Numbered from the stretch's first letter, positions 13,401 to 23,840 are shown. The stretch: 64,000 nucleotides of DNA from Ixodes scapularis (GCF_016920785.2 NW_024609835.1:177937109-178001108); one strand, 5' to 3'. Notes: generated by a model not told the origin, from the letters alone. Numbers and translations: made by a program.

Positions 13401-16400
13401 TGTACCGGCGTGCGGTCGTGTATCTCCACTGCGTGGTGCACGTTAAAGACCCTAGGCTAGCGGTTGTACGGCACTGGCTAAATTTCTCATCTACAGCTAG
13501 AAGACTCGTCGGCCCTGTAGGCAGACCAAGTTCTAGGCTGTGTAAACATACACACAACCTAATTTTAATGAGGGGCTCTCTGGTGTAGCCCGAGTCGGGG
13601 GAGCATGCTTGGGTCTCCCAGAAGCAATGTTCCTCACAAACATGTTTTTGAAATATAATTTTACAGTTTGACAGGGATGTAAAAGCTCCAATAGATTATT
13701 ACAATGCTATAAAATAGAAACTATTAACCACGAGTAAACAGTTTTCGAACGTCAACAGGTAGAACATTTCTTATTTATCTCAATATGACGTCATCTATAC
13801 GCGGCTCAACTTTCTCGTACAATGTTTTCCCACGCGAAGCTCTTCGTGTCTTTATGGAAATAAGTAATAAAATTTCCACCTGTTAACTAACCGGTTAGCC
13901 GTGCACACAATCTTTGAGTTATAGGAGTACGGGTTTCTGGTCGATACGTTTACATGTAGGTTCTTGATTTGGATTACTTTTATTTTTCTAAAAGCAAAAA
14001 AAAAAAAAAATATTATGCCAAATGATTACACACATTGTTATGACGGACAATAAATCTTACCGACTTTGAGGCTCGACTTGAACATTCCGCAGACTACGAA
14101 ATGGTCCACCAATATGTCGGGAAACGGCCGTGAAAGCAGTCTCCGAGCGCAGCGCTTCTTCCCAGCGCTAAAGACTGAGTGGAACCATGGTCGCGCACGC
14201 TGCATGCCACGCTGAACGAGTCGTTGAGAGTATGATTATCAAAGTACTTCTTGGCCGACATCTCCTCTTGTGTTCCCTTGTACCGTTGCGCCGTTACGTT
14301 GCCGATGCTTGTCTCACCTGCTTGGCGTCTCGCTCGCGTTGTAGGCGAAGTTGCGGCTGCGCCTCTTCGTCCGTTTTGCGAGACGTCTTCATCTGCTTGG
14401 CGTCCCATTTACGTTACAGTCGAAGCTGGCGCTTTTTGTCCGTTTCGCGAGACGTCTTTGTCTTATTTACGTCTTCATTACGCTGCAGTGAAGTTGCCGT
14501 TCTGGATATGTTTCGTGGGACTTTTCGTTGCTTCTTGACTTTCGAGGTTTACGTAAAAGTACAGGGTGTCAAAAAAAAAAAAAGGATTTTTTTGTATTGC
14601 AAAAATAAACTAGGCGTTGCCGAACGCTCATTTTCCACCCAAAGCTAGCGCTAGAGGTAACAATCAGATGACAAATTTTCAGCCCGATCCGATACCTTAA
14701 TAAAAAGTTAGAAGTGATTTTCTGACAATTTCAATGGGAAAATGGCGGCCGACGGAGTTTGCGAATACATGATGCTTTGTGGTACCAGAAACCGAAAGCA
14801 AGCGAAAATGGGCTCAGTTTTCTCATTGAATTTTTTTTGAAAATCACATAACTTTTCAATAAGGTATCGGATCGGGCTGAAACTTTGGCATCTGGTTGTG
14901 ACCTTTAACTCTACCTTTGGGCGGAGAATGAGCGTTCGGCGATGCCTAGTTTATTTTTACGGTAAAAACAAATACAAAACAACTCTATAATTGTTTATTT
15001 TTTTTTTTTTGTGAAACCCTGTATTTCGACGGCATGACTGCAACATCTGGAAAAACTCTCCTCCCGCGTACCGAAGACGTTTTGGATCATGTGGCATGTC
15101 TGCCGCAGCTTATGGTGGCTTCGTTGCTTACAAATCAAAGAACGAAGACGAACAGACCGAGTGTTCGCTGATTTTAAAATTGATACTCGTTCCGGACATT
15201 CGGTGGTCTGCATGCATGGCAGAAAGAACTACGCTTACCTCATGCTGTAGTAGACTTCTCCTTTGGGAGTGATATCGACGAGTTCATTGGGCATGGTCAC
15301 ATCATGAGTCGCGGAGTGCTTGGCATTAGCGAAGTAGAGGTCTGGTTTCCACATCATAGGAGCGATATCCGCCCCGTTCAGAGAAAGAGTAGTGTTCACA
15401 CCGAAGCGAAAAAGGTTTAGTCTTGGATCATACCAGGACTGCTGCAAATATATTTCCAAGTTGTAGTCCTATAAGAAAAACGAAAGGTTACGTTTTTAAG
15501 AAAGTAATTTTAATTTATTGAAAGGTGTTGAAACTCGTCCGGCGATCGTAAAAGTATATGAAATGTTGTTGTTACGTAAATATTATATACTGTTAATTAG
15601 CGGGTCTACTATACTTTGGAACATTACAGAATGATGAGGCCAAGTTTATTTATAATACTGCAAACTAAGAAAGCATAATTTGTTGTATAATTAATCAAGC
15701 AACATAATTTAACGCCACATAAAATAAATACGTTCAAGATTTGCTCTAAAGGTTATAAATATCGCTCGAAATAAATCTTACGTATCAAAGTTTGCTCATA
15801 TAGAAGTGGAATATTCAACAGAGGTATGGTCTAGACGAGGCTCACCATTTCGGCGGTGTCGAATGGGCCAAGTGTGATTATGTAGATGCTGACGTGTACA
15901 ATTGTAGGTTTTCCTGCGGACATCACAAGAAGCGATGATATATTCACTGTGAACATTGATTGTACTCTGCTAACCAATAGGCATGTCTATAGTTTAGCTA
16001 ATAATATTCGAGAGAGCACCAGACGCATTCAGCAGGGTAAAGGTCACATTTTAAGGTTCACAGAGCCGTATAGCGTTTTCTTCAAAAATAATAATATTTG
16101 GAATCCTTGTCCGTTATTATATGTATAACCAACAGGCCATTCGTAAGATCGTCCAGATTCGTTTACTAGCGTAAAAATATAACTTCAGTTTTCCTGGGAG
16201 CTTCTCCCTCAATTATACAAATACGTCATGGTAGCTAAGCAATTCACCACATTCGGTGGGAGTTGATACCACGGGGGCGCCACTGTATTTGGTGCCCCAG
16301 TAGACTTCCGGTAATATAATTATTTATTCTTCAGCAACGCAGAGCTGTCGGGTAAGAAGAGTTTCCTTCAGAGAAGTTTTTGTAGTAGGTTTGTAAGAAC

Positions 16401-19400
16401 ATCAGTGCATTGTACAAAGTAATGCAAATAACAAAAGGATGAGAGACAAATGGAAAAGAAGAGGAAAACCGGAAGCGCGCAGGGGTCCGCCGATAGGGGG
16501 TGGTAGTGAGCTTGTTTGCAAACAAATATCGGTGAATAGGAAATGTTTGTTGTCCGCACTATACTCCGTTTCATCTTATGCTGTACCGCGGCGAAGGCTG
16601 GAATCGCGAGCTCATAGCGTTGGCAGCTGCCCTTGGTGCACGAGAGCTTGTGCCGCCGAGATGTGCCCTAGAGCAAGGAGCTCGCGCCCATAGCCTTTCT
16701 TGCGGTACATCATAAGGTGAAATAGAGTATAGGTAGCGACGTAGACCGGGCTTGATGGGCGAAATCAAAGCGTCAGATATCGCTCCAACAGCGGCGCCAT
16801 AATGACATCAGGTAAGCAAGTCAATGGACAACATCTGACGTCTGATATGCTGAAATAATTCCAAGATGGCTGACCTCTTTGAGCTCGTCGCCTATCACAC
16901 CGTGGTCGGATTTTAGGTTTCGAGCCGTACGCTCGGCAGAGGAGAGCATCGGGGAACTAGTCGGAACCTCGATCCGTCGAGCCGCGTCCCGATGCGGTTG
17001 TCAAATGACGAGCCGCGAATATGTTCACGATTCGATCAGTAAATTGCTCATCAGGTCGCCAAAAAAGAGCGAGAAGTCCGGGAATGCAAGTGAAATAAAT
17101 CGCCTTGACGTACTTGAGGAGCTGCATGTAAAGTTAATCTTGGGTAAGATGGTGGTAAAGGAAAATCGATTGAAAAAAATGACGACCATAACGCCAGTCG
17201 TGGGAAAACTAAAACGTCCTAGGACTGCACCCGCGAAAATAAACGGCCCAACCCGTACGTGCTGATAGTCGCGACGCGCTCCCTGAACCAAATGACTGAT
17301 CATCAATCCTGGAGCAGTTAGTGTTTAAACATATTTTATTGCATCGGCATCCATAGTTAAGTGGCCGGTGCGCTTTTTCAACAGCTTGTAAATATGTGAG
17401 TGATTCTGTGCTTCGTTGTTTGCCCTTAGCATGCAATAAAGGAAAGTGCTGGCAATCGAGAAGTTACGTGCGCGTGTCCCTCTTTCCGAAACGGAAGCTT
17501 AGAATCATCTCGGGATTATATTTTTTCCTTCATTTATGCTTTATTATGACTCTACGCCACAACCAGGTTCCCCAGCCGCATTCCACAACAAATTCGAGCC
17601 GCGGCGGGACGAGCAGCATGGTTTCCATGGTTGCCGAACGACAGAAAACCCGGATGTGTTTGAAACCGAACCTATGTCGCGATTACGTGATGCAGTACCG
17701 TGCAACTTATGCAATAACGTCAATAAATAACCGGATGTTTTATTACTAAAATTTAATGTTCCAACCTTAAATTAAGTTAAAGATTTGTTCAGCATTTTTA
17801 CATAGCTACCGTGACGTTTTGTTGCTCATGCTGCCGAAGGGTCTCGCATGGTCAGTTCAGAGAAGCCAATGGACACGCATTTCAAACGCGGTTTATAAAA
17901 CGCAGTCGTAATATTTTGCGGGTAATACTCAGGAATCGATATCTTTGTGGTTTAATGAATATGAGAAAATTAAGATCTGGTGGATACATTTATTTTTTAT
18001 AACCTCTTTAGGTATGGCTATGTCCGGAAGAACCACAGGGTGCCTGAGTCTCGTTTTCCTTAACAGGCCATCACACACACACAAAAAAAATGGAAAGAAA
18101 TAGCGTGATTTGAAAGGACAGCAAAGCACCGGCTAAAGCGAAGAGCTTTAAAAAGGCACAATCTTAAACGTACCGTAAACTAAACTCTCATTAATTCAAA
18201 CTTCAGAAAGCCACAAATTTTGTTTGAATTATAAAAGGTTTGGATTATCACAAGTTCATCTAAATATGTTGTAAGATAAAATATGATTTTCTATGTGGAT
18301 CGTTACACATACAAAACAAATATCTGATGATTTCCTTTAAATAGGCGTACCATATACCCTTATAGGGACACATCACTGATAAAAACTGGGCGTCGCACGG
18401 GTATTTCTATAGCAACTTGAGCGGACGCTCTGACGTGGACCTATCACTCTAAAAAAAGCCCGTGCGTCTGCTTTCCCGCACAACACTCGAAAAGCAAATC
18501 ACTGAAACTTACGGAGGCAGCTCAGCGAATGACAATGCCGAAACATATGCTTAGACCAAAAAACGCAGTCTGAGTTAATGTCACAACTCAGACTGCGTTT
18601 TTTGGTCTAAGCATATGTTTCGGCAATGTCATTCGCTGAGCAGCCTCCGCAAGTTGCGGTGATTGGCTCCCCGGGCTTTGCGCGTGAAAGTAGACGTACA
18701 AACTTTTTTAGAGTGATATGCCATGCCGCCACGTCACAGCGCCCACACAAGTTGCTATGGAAACTGCTGCGCAGCGCCTGTTTTTGTCGCTCGTGTGTTC
18801 TCTGTTTTAGAGCCCTATATAGAAAGATTTAAACCATATAATGGGAAGTATAAGCGACAAATGAGTAGGCGCCATTGGCCGAAAGCGGCCTGGGTGCGTT
18901 CCAGTGTATTTTCACAAATTCGAATCCGGCCAACCAGAAGCGACGAATACATGATTCCTCGCGGGAGTTGCGAGAAATAAAACTAATAAGTTCATCGGGA
19001 GTACCTCTCGGTGAATTTAAGCATATGGTGCACGTGATGTTTCAATCACGGTCATGCAAAACTAGGGTGGAAGGTATTTAAAAATATACACGGTATAAAA
19101 AGCATACTCGACTAGCAGAAGGATTGACGGAATCGGTTCGCCAGTCGCCAAGAGACGGGAATCTCCCGTCTAAGCGGTCCGAGTCCGTTCAAGAAAAACA
19201 GACTTCGAGTGGAACATTCGTTTGTTACATCTTTCGCATGATCATAATTGAAACATCAGGCGCACCATATTTTCAACCATGAAGAGTCACTACAATTAAC
19301 TCTTACGCGTTTACTAAAACTGTTTCTCGCTACCACCGTTAGGGAATTATCTTCGGCTTCTGGTTGGCCAAGAGAGCATGCTAAGCCCTCTATCTGCCTC

Positions 19401-21319
19401 TGGTGCACGTCCTAGCTCTGCCGGCTCCCTCGCATTTACCAAACAATCTTTATATACTCCTCTGCTCTACTGCTTTAGCCCCGTTATGCGCGATTCTTAC
19501 GGAGCGTCGGTGCACTGAGGAGAAGCAACATCCGCGGAAACGAGCTCCACGGGTGTTGCTTCTCAGCTGTGTACTTAAGGCTCAGAAAGAAGCGCGTTCA
19601 ACCAAGTCGCGAGATCAAAAAGTATGAATTACCCGAAAACATCGTTCGAATAAAGCGGCTTATGAAAAAATTAAAAACGTAGTGGGACAACCCAAATTTT
19701 GAAATTTGTTTGAATTAACCAGAAGTACGAAATATCCGAGTTTGAATTATCGCGAGGCTACTGTACTTTTATGACGCGTGAAAGAAGCATTTAGCGAAAA
19801 TGGTGTGATGTACAGTGGCCCAATTTTTTAATAATACCAAGCGAGCGTCGACCGCCGGGACGGCCGGCGCAGTGCCGCGGAGAAATGCTGCGTCACGGGA
19901 GAGTTTAGGCGCGTGCGCACAAAGCTCTTTCCGTTGCGAGCGTCGTCTGCCAGGCTGTTTTGTTGAACGCACACATCCCCTGTTTCTTATCTGCTGGCAG
20001 AGCTAACCGCCTTTAAACAACAACCTGAACAGCGCTTGCTTGCGTGATACTGCTCATGCGTGGCATAAACCGCGTGTCATCTCGAGTTAAATTTACTCTT
20101 CTTTTTTTTTTCGTTTCGTGTTTGCGTTTACATTTGTGAACCAACAAAAATGTAAAAAAAATACGGTGACGCGACAAACTGAATGCAACGATGCATTCAC
20201 CTATATACTGCTGACAATGCTACGCGCCACCAAAACGAATCCAATGCCTTCACCCTGCCCCGTGACATCGTTCTTCCACCTGTGGTTGCATGCGGTAGTA
20301 CCCAAGGGGAAAGCCACGCGACATACTTTTAGCGATGAACTAGCCAGGATGGCTCCTAGCGTCGGCAGCGGTACAACTCAAAGTAAAACGGAGTATAGAC
20401 AGGGTTTCCGCTTGGTTGTTTCCGCTATATAAGCTAGATGACTACAGCAACAACTGCATTGTTGCTATAGTCATCTAGCTTATGTAGCCGGGTAGTCGCA
20501 CTTTTCCTTGACCAGCAGGCGCGCACACATTTTTATGCCTCCTCGAGTGCCCATAGAAACACGAGAACGTTCTGTGAGAATGTCGATGGGCGGCATGACG
20601 CAAAAGGATATGGCAACAACAGTCGGGGTTACACAGGCTAATATCAATAGGATGGTGAACTGATTCCAAGAGGAGGGGCATATTGGCGGTGCACTTCGAC
20701 ATTGCAAGCGCTCTGCTCTCCTTTGCTACGGAGAAGGGGCTGTGTGCGATCAACGGAATAGCCTAGCAGACGACGCTCCCACCAGAAAGGGATCTGTGCG
20801 CACGCGCTTAATCTCTCCCGTATCGCCGCACGCCTCCGCGGCACGGCGCTGGCCATCCCGGCGGTCGACGCTCGCTTGACATGATTAAAAAATTGGGCCA
20901 CTCTACAAACCATGAGACCAACGCACACAACCCCCCCCCCTCCCCCCCCCCCCCCCCCCCCCCCTAGGAACCTCCTTCCACTAAAAACCGCTTACGAAAG
21001 CGCTCATAGTTTCGGGTACTGATAAATGCACAATGTATGACGTAGCTGGTGCAGGAACTCATTGTCTTTTGGAGATATAGTGTCTACATATATTTATGTA
21101 TCTGTTTATAAATTTATATGGTATGTGCATACTATAATGAAAGGTAGTGGCTTACCATCCAAATAGTTTGGCCAAGCACTGCTGTCGTAATTTTCAAATA
21201 TTGTGTCGAGGTATGGCAATTTGAATGCCTTCTCGTAATACGTCCTGCGACCTACTCTTGATGAGCCAAGGCGGCTATAAATCTCGCTTCGAGAATAACG
21301 TCGGGCGTATAACTCATTC
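1303..21319 (-). CDS. Cys-loop ligand-gated ion channel subunit, partial, six exons
   Basis: Pentameric Cys-loop receptor subunit, probably a chloride channel of the plasma membrane. The join is 21319-21156, 15913-15846, 15468-15239, 7854-7772, 2779-2645, 1485-1303. All introns are GT-AG and the phases agree (1,0,2,1,1). Landmarks in order: N-terminal helix region (YLDTIFENYDSSAWPNYLDG), loop D (QQSWYDPRL), loop A (MWKPDLYFANAK), the diagnostic Cys-loop with 13 residues between cysteines, loop B region, loop C region, M1 (INMYFPTLLCVVISWFAFYI) and most of M2. PAR at the M2 entrance is the usual signature of anion selectivity. The closest feel is glycine-receptor-like or pH/histamine-gated-like invertebrate subunits; I cannot place the subfamily. 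The loop D arginine found in many GABA and glutamate receptors is Q here. The gene continues left of base 1 (M3-M4 missing), and the signal peptide exon is not identified. No stops or frameshifts are seen. Confidence 0.9.
1486..2644 (-). other. Receptor intron 5
   Basis: AT-rich, no gene or long repeat recognised. It contains direct GTCCGTGAGGTT/GTCAGTGAGGTT-like repeats near 1757 and 1830. Confidence 0.7.
2645..2779 (-). CDS. Receptor exon 5 (loops B, F and start of loop C)
   Basis: The acceptor follows a long T-run ending TTCAG at 2780. The donor is G|GTTGGC at 2644, a weaker site than the others. It is 135 bp, phase 1 in and out. It encodes the loop B region (TFAQTTEQTFLKWEK), the conserved NPI segment and the strand leading to loop C. 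The spliced frame runs straight into exon 6. Confidence 0.85.
2931..3101. repeat. Fold-back MITE
   Basis: Inverted arms GGGTAGACCGAAAGCTAGCT and the complement of GGGTAGGCCTAAAGCTAGCT, meeting at a GC-rich GGCGTC-repeat centre. Confidence 0.65.
4490..4870. repeat. Fold-back MITE
   Basis: Arms TCTCTATACTCACAAAGCCT near 4493 and CTGCCAGGCTTTGTCAGTAT near 4835 are inverted copies. Just left, 4122-4290 holds a smaller inverted repeat around CACATCGTTAAGACCGGA. Confidence 0.6.
5411..6299. mobile_element. Second non-autonomous hAT-like element, 889 bp
   Basis: Ends TAGGGTGACCACC...GGTGGTCACCCTA, with a perfect 8-bp target duplication CCGTCACC at 5403-5410 and 6300-6307. TGTCCCGC motifs repeat near both ends. 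No transposase. It sits in receptor intron 4. Confidence 0.85.
6623..6803. repeat. Fold-back MITE
   Basis: Inverted arms around ATCACACAAAA and GTCTGCA, with a TTCGAATGCCGC/GCGGCATTCGAA centre; about 180 bp. Confidence 0.7.
7772..7854 (-). CDS. Receptor exon 4 (Cys-loop)
   Basis: An 83-bp exon with acceptor TTCTTAG and donor T|GTAAGT. Its first base completes an arginine codon with exon 3. It encodes 27 residues including two cysteines separated by 13 residues with the invariant proline and aspartate (RYPLDIQRC), the family signature that forms the disulfide loop touching the membrane domain. It is isolated by introns of about 5 kb and 7.4 kb. Confidence 0.92.
9023..9202 (+). CDS. Small ORF with signal peptide, 59 aa, unassigned
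   Basis: The first 20 residues (MIATRLMLFAVLTAIVCLQG) look like a signal peptide. Then come an amidation-type G-R-R at 26-28 and a dibasic R-R at 47-48. This is the outline of a peptide precursor, but no family is recognised. It lies on the opposite strand within receptor intron 3. It could be chance or a first exon (GTAAAA follows at 9200). Confidence 0.2.
   Translation: MIATRLMLFAVLTAIVCLQGDVNVYGRRHIKNPVENDPQRNSYGSTRRLLPAVLMALMT
10681..10723. repeat. Perfect hairpin, 19-bp arms, 5-base loop
   Basis: TCAGTACATGAGACACCTC, loop TTGCC, then the exact complement. It is flanked by a GC-rich segment with weaker outward symmetry (GCGACGCG). In receptor intron 3. Confidence 0.85.
12174..12222. repeat. 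Perfect hairpin, 21-bp arms, 7-base loop
   Basis: Left arm ends GTCCGTCAAGG, loop CATCCGC, then the exact complement. No symmetry extends outside. In receptor intron 3. Confidence 0.85.
13396..13562 (+). repeat. LINE 3'-tail-like repeat, copy 1
   Basis: CATTGTACCGGCGTGCGGTC and TGCGTGGTGCACGTTAAAGA, sequences I associate with 3' ends of tick LINEs. It shares about 85% identity by eye with 53257-53420. Confidence 0.6.
14562..15021. mobile_element. Long-arm TA-flanked MITE
   Basis: CAGGGTGTCAAAAAAA...TTTTTTTGTGAAACCCTG between TA sites. Arms of about 200 bp with shared CCCGATCCGATACCTTAATA and its complement. No coding sequence. It lies 0.2 kb from receptor exon 3. Confidence 0.82.
15239..15468 (-). 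CDS. Receptor exon 3 (loops D, A and E)
   Basis: Acceptor is TTATAG (ending 15469); donor is AG|GTAAGC (15238). It is 230 bp, phase 0 in and phase 2 out. It carries loop D (YLQQSWYDPRL), a sequon N-T-T, loop A (MWKPDLYFANAK) and the start of the loop E strand (GEVYYSM). The loop D position that is arginine in RDL-type and glutamate-gated subunits reads Q, so the ligand may not be GABA or glutamate (inference). Confidence 0.9.
15846..15913 (-). CDS. Receptor exon 2 (loop G/beta-1 region)
   Basis: A 68-bp exon between acceptor CCGCAG (ending 15914) and donor GTGAG (15845). Its first two bases complete the glycine codon split at the end of exon 1. It encodes KPTIVHVSIYIITLGPFDTA followed by E-M. 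This is the usual small exon carrying the first beta strands (compare the xVxVxxYVxxxxxxxExxM pattern of the family). The phase match at both ends is strong evidence. Confidence 0.85.
16561..16730. repeat. Fold-back MITE
   Basis: ATACTC...TCATCTTATGCTGTACCGC paired with GCGGTACATCATAAGGTGA...GAGTAT, with a GC-rich centre. Confidence 0.7.
18173..19763. mobile_element. pogo/Tigger-like non-autonomous element
   Basis: TIR-like ends: left CTCTCATTAATTCAAAC, right (reversed) CAGTAGCCTCGCGATAATTC, flanked by TA at 18171-18172 and 19764-19765. The CAGTAG..CTCG..AATTCGAAC consensus is typical of pogo/Tigger. No transposase is recognised inside; it hosts the fold-back MITE at 18444. Confidence 0.55.
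18444..18716. mobile_element. Intact fold-back MITE, sibling of 7-1226
   Basis: TCACTCTAAAAAAAG...TTTTTTTAGAGTGA between TA dinucleotides, with arms matching the whole way to a central AACTCAGACTGCG hairpin. It lies inside the pogo-like element 18173-19763, so it is younger than that. Confidence 0.8.
20429..20483. repeat. Near-perfect hairpin, 25-bp arms, one mismatch
   Basis: Left arm ATAAGCTAGATGACTACAGC(AACAA), loop CTGCA, right arm complementary with one mismatch. Inside the Tc1-like element. Confidence 0.85.
20535..20690 (+). pseudogene. Tc1 transposase N-terminal HTH fragment
   Basis: MPPRVPIETRERSVRMSMGG then MTQKDMATTVGVTQANINRM: the paired-like helix-turn-helix that binds the TIR. 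An in-frame TGA at 20661 stands where the following residue should be, then FQEEGHIG. The DDE domain is absent. Confidence 0.7.
20931..20964 (+). repeat. Poly-C tract
   Basis: 34 bases of C with one T, just right of the Tc1-like element. The length is assembly-sensitive. A similar C run lies at 43690-43712. Confidence 0.9.
21156..21319 (-). CDS. Receptor exon 1 (N-terminal extracellular domain)
   Basis: Acceptor is a pyrimidine-rich run ending TTTTTTAG at 21320; donor is G|GTAAG at 21155. The exon opens with one base completing a codon and encodes 54 codons ending WPNYLD plus one base (phase 1). The segment ending in SSAWPNYLDG matches the conserved N-terminal helix of Cys-loop subunits. An earlier exon must supply the signal peptide. 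One candidate is an open frame ending at 22256 (donor GTAGGC, phase 2, which would fit), but it shows no signal peptide. Confidence 0.85.
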
Positions 21320-22867
21320 CTAAAAAAGAAAAAAAAATAATTATGCCACACAAAGTGTTACCATGCAATGACCTGGAAGTAATCTTAAGCTTTTCAATTC
21401 ATCGCCGGCGTTAAATAAACTCCCTTGTCTGCTTTTTTTTTTTAAGAACATAAGGGTAGAAAGAAAAGTTAATAAACTGCGGATGTACCACAAAATTTTC
21501 TCAACGTAAGTATTTTTTTTTTCATCAGAACGTAGATCTGACTGGTTCGTTAAATGCAAAGAACAAATATATTGATGTTATTTCGTATTTTCTAAATGAA
21601 ACAAAACTAAACTAGCACGCACACACCTCAGCAAGCAGGTCAAAAGAATAGACTGGCAACGTCATGAAACTAATTTAAAAGCTTTCAAATGGTCAGCAAA
21701 ACGAGTTCATAAGACCCGTCGCTCGCGCACTTAATGTGTATTTTCAGAACGCAGCATCAATCTGAACAATGATTATGCTCTTTCTAACTTAAGCAGGCAT
21801 AGCCAATTCAGCAAGCGGTGTTCACGTGGCTTATATAACAAAGCACACAGTAGTACATTCATAGCCACTTAACTTTCTCCCCTTTTTGTTCTCTTTTTGT
21901 GTTTTTAATCCACTAGGTCGAAAATCGATCAATTGCGGGTAAGCGCTAGTCTATAGAATGCGTGTTTCTTCCCAGTTTTCCACGTTTCTTGTTTGATGTA
22001 ATTTTCATAATATTTTCATGCTTGTTTCTGCGGAGAGATCACGCCCTAGGTACCGCCAGTATTGCCGGCTAGGTGGCCCTTACAATTTATTACCCACGAA
22101 CATCCGCAAGTCTGGAAAAAAGCGCTTGAAAGGATTTCATAAAGGTGTAAAATTCAAGACTACGGCAACGTCGAGCTAAAAGACAAAGCCAATCAAATTG
22201 TCCATATTTTCAATATTAACATTTCGATTCGCCAACATGGGAATCATTTGCCTACCTCTTCTGGCTCTCGACACCGTATAAACAATATGAGCGAATATTT
22301 ACGTTTTGGGTTTGTCCAGTTGTCCAAGTGGTAAACCAATGAGCATCACAGCAATCCAAAGGTGCTGTCGAATACAAAAACAAATCATCAAAGTACAAAA
22401 CTCTGTGTACATTTCGAGTGTCTATAACAAGTGTGCGTTTACTCCAACCTTTCTGAGCGACTTTGAGCTTTATGAATTGCTCCAACTGGATGGCATGTGC
22501 ACGTGTACTCGTTGTTTAGCTCGTTTTGTTTCTGATTTCGGTTCGCACATTGAAGTTTCCTTTTATTGTTCTATAACCTTGGCAACAATAACGACGTCAA
22601 CGAATAACACGACTGATTTCCGCTCAGCCTTCTCAATGACAGGCAGCCGACACTATAAAAGATTAGCCCCAATGATGCGACAGTAAAGCGTCGCTTGAGT
22701 TCTCGCAACTTAACTATACGGATCTTCGCACCGCGAGCCGCGTTAGATGCACAAGATTGGCACAAATGGCTCTTAGTTTTTGCTTCAAGTCGGAGGGACA
22801 AGAGTGAACCAATTTAGAACGTTACCGCTCCAAATCAATGAAAGACGTTTACGAATCTCTGTTGCGC

Positions 22868-23840
22868 GAAACTAGAGCTCAGCTCTTTAGGAAGTGGAGG
22901 GCAATGTATGCCCCTCCACCTCCTCCCATCCTCATCTCCCGCTCCCCTGCCATTTAGCGGGAAATATTGGCTAAATTTCCCGCTATGTTTAGCGAAAAAT
23001 TCCTCGCTAAAGTTAGCGGGGAAACTGAATTGCTGTTGAGGTCACGTGACATCAATTTCCACGCTAAGTTTTGAGGGGAAATTGTTACGCTAAACTTAGC
23101 GGAAAAGGTTTTCGCTAAATTTCAAGCGACGTCACATTCCTTCACGTGACGTCACACGGTACTTCACAAAGTTTACGAACAGCGCTAAGACAAGAACAAA
23201 CTGAAGAAGTGGACAGGGCAGGTGCTAACTCACAACTGACGGTTTTATATACTACGTGAAGAAGAAGGCGCAGGAAGTGGCTGGTGTTGAAAAAAGAAAA
23301 AAAATAATTAAAGTTCTAGCTGGGGCGTTCTAAGAAAGGAAATTGTTACAGTAATAGGACGAAAACACAGTTGACCAAAACAAAAATATTAAAAATTAAA
23401 CAAAGGTACTGCATTTGACTATATACGGTATTATTTTTTGAAGGGATACAAAGTTCTCCTTTTTTTGAAACCAGCCAGTTCCTTCACCTTTTTCTTTCTC
23501 GTTGTATATAAAATCGTTAGTTATGACTTGGCGCCTGTCCTGTCCACTTCTTCGTCTGCCCATGTCTTAGCGTTATTTGTAATTAGTATGTATAGCCAAC
23601 TCGCCCACCCGAATATTTTGGGACGTCACGTGTGATCACGAAGGTACAATGTTCACGCAAAATTTGTCGGGAACTGTTTCCCCTAAACTTAGTAATTAAA
23701 ATTTTCCGCTAAATTTAGCGGAAGAATTTACTCTGGTTGAGTGGCGTCACGTGTGACGTCATTATGGGAAACGTCCCATAATGCAACGTGCGGTTACGGC
23801 GACATCGACGGCGAGGCCGCTCAACCCGGAAACGGCCGCC
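22868..23840. repeat. Palindromic GCTAAATTTAGC repeat, copy A
   Basis: Starts at GAGCTCAGCTCTT...TATGCCCCTCC and runs through units of the form TTTCCCGCTAAATTTAGCGG, with TGACGTCA/CACGTG-like motifs between. It ends at CGCTCAACCCGGAAAC. It is interrupted by a fold-back element and then by the TIR element at 23844. Confidence 0.75.
23178..23583. repeat. Fold-back element inside repeat copy A
   Basis: Arms contain GAAGAAGTGGACAGGGCAGG near 23203 and CTGTCCTGTCCACTTCTTCG near 23536, with about 100 bp of inverted similarity. It interrupts the palindromic array. Confidence 0.65.

Larger units (their letters stand above)
7855..15238 (-). other. Receptor intron 3
   Basis: Contains A-rich blocks (8400-8700), the doubtful small ORF at 9023, a CpG-rich segment (9830-10560), two perfect hairpins, LINE-tail repeat copy 1 and the 14562 MITE. 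No other gene seen between 11000 and 14500. Confidence 0.7.
19813..20903 (+). mobile_element. Tc1-like element with long TIRs, internally deleted
   Basis: TIR starts CAGTGGCCCAATTTTTTA and ends with its complement (AAAAAATTGGGCCACTC), flanked by TA. Inverted homology extends about 190 bp inward on both sides (19813-20006 versus 20697-20903). Only the transposase N-terminus remains inside. Two later events are visible: a near-perfect hairpin at 20429-20483 and a poly-C tract just outside the right end. Confidence 0.75.
15914..21155 (-). other. Receptor intron 1
   Basis: Holds the 16561 fold-back, the pogo-like and fold-back nest (18173-19763), the Tc1-like element and the poly-C tract. A 128-codon plus-strand frame at 16879-17265 resembles nothing known. 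17300-18170 shows nothing further. Confidence 0.65.

Noticed and set aside
14187..14648. 153-codon plus-strand frame
   Set aside because: No recognisable domain; repeated RDVF-type stretches look like a decayed repeat.
16879..17265. 128-codon plus-strand frame as a gene
   Set aside because: No known motif, no splice or polyadenylation support, and an opposite overlapping frame of similar length.
18171..19765. Full Tigger transposase gene
   Set aside because: Only the TIR-like ends fit; no DDE frame lies inside.
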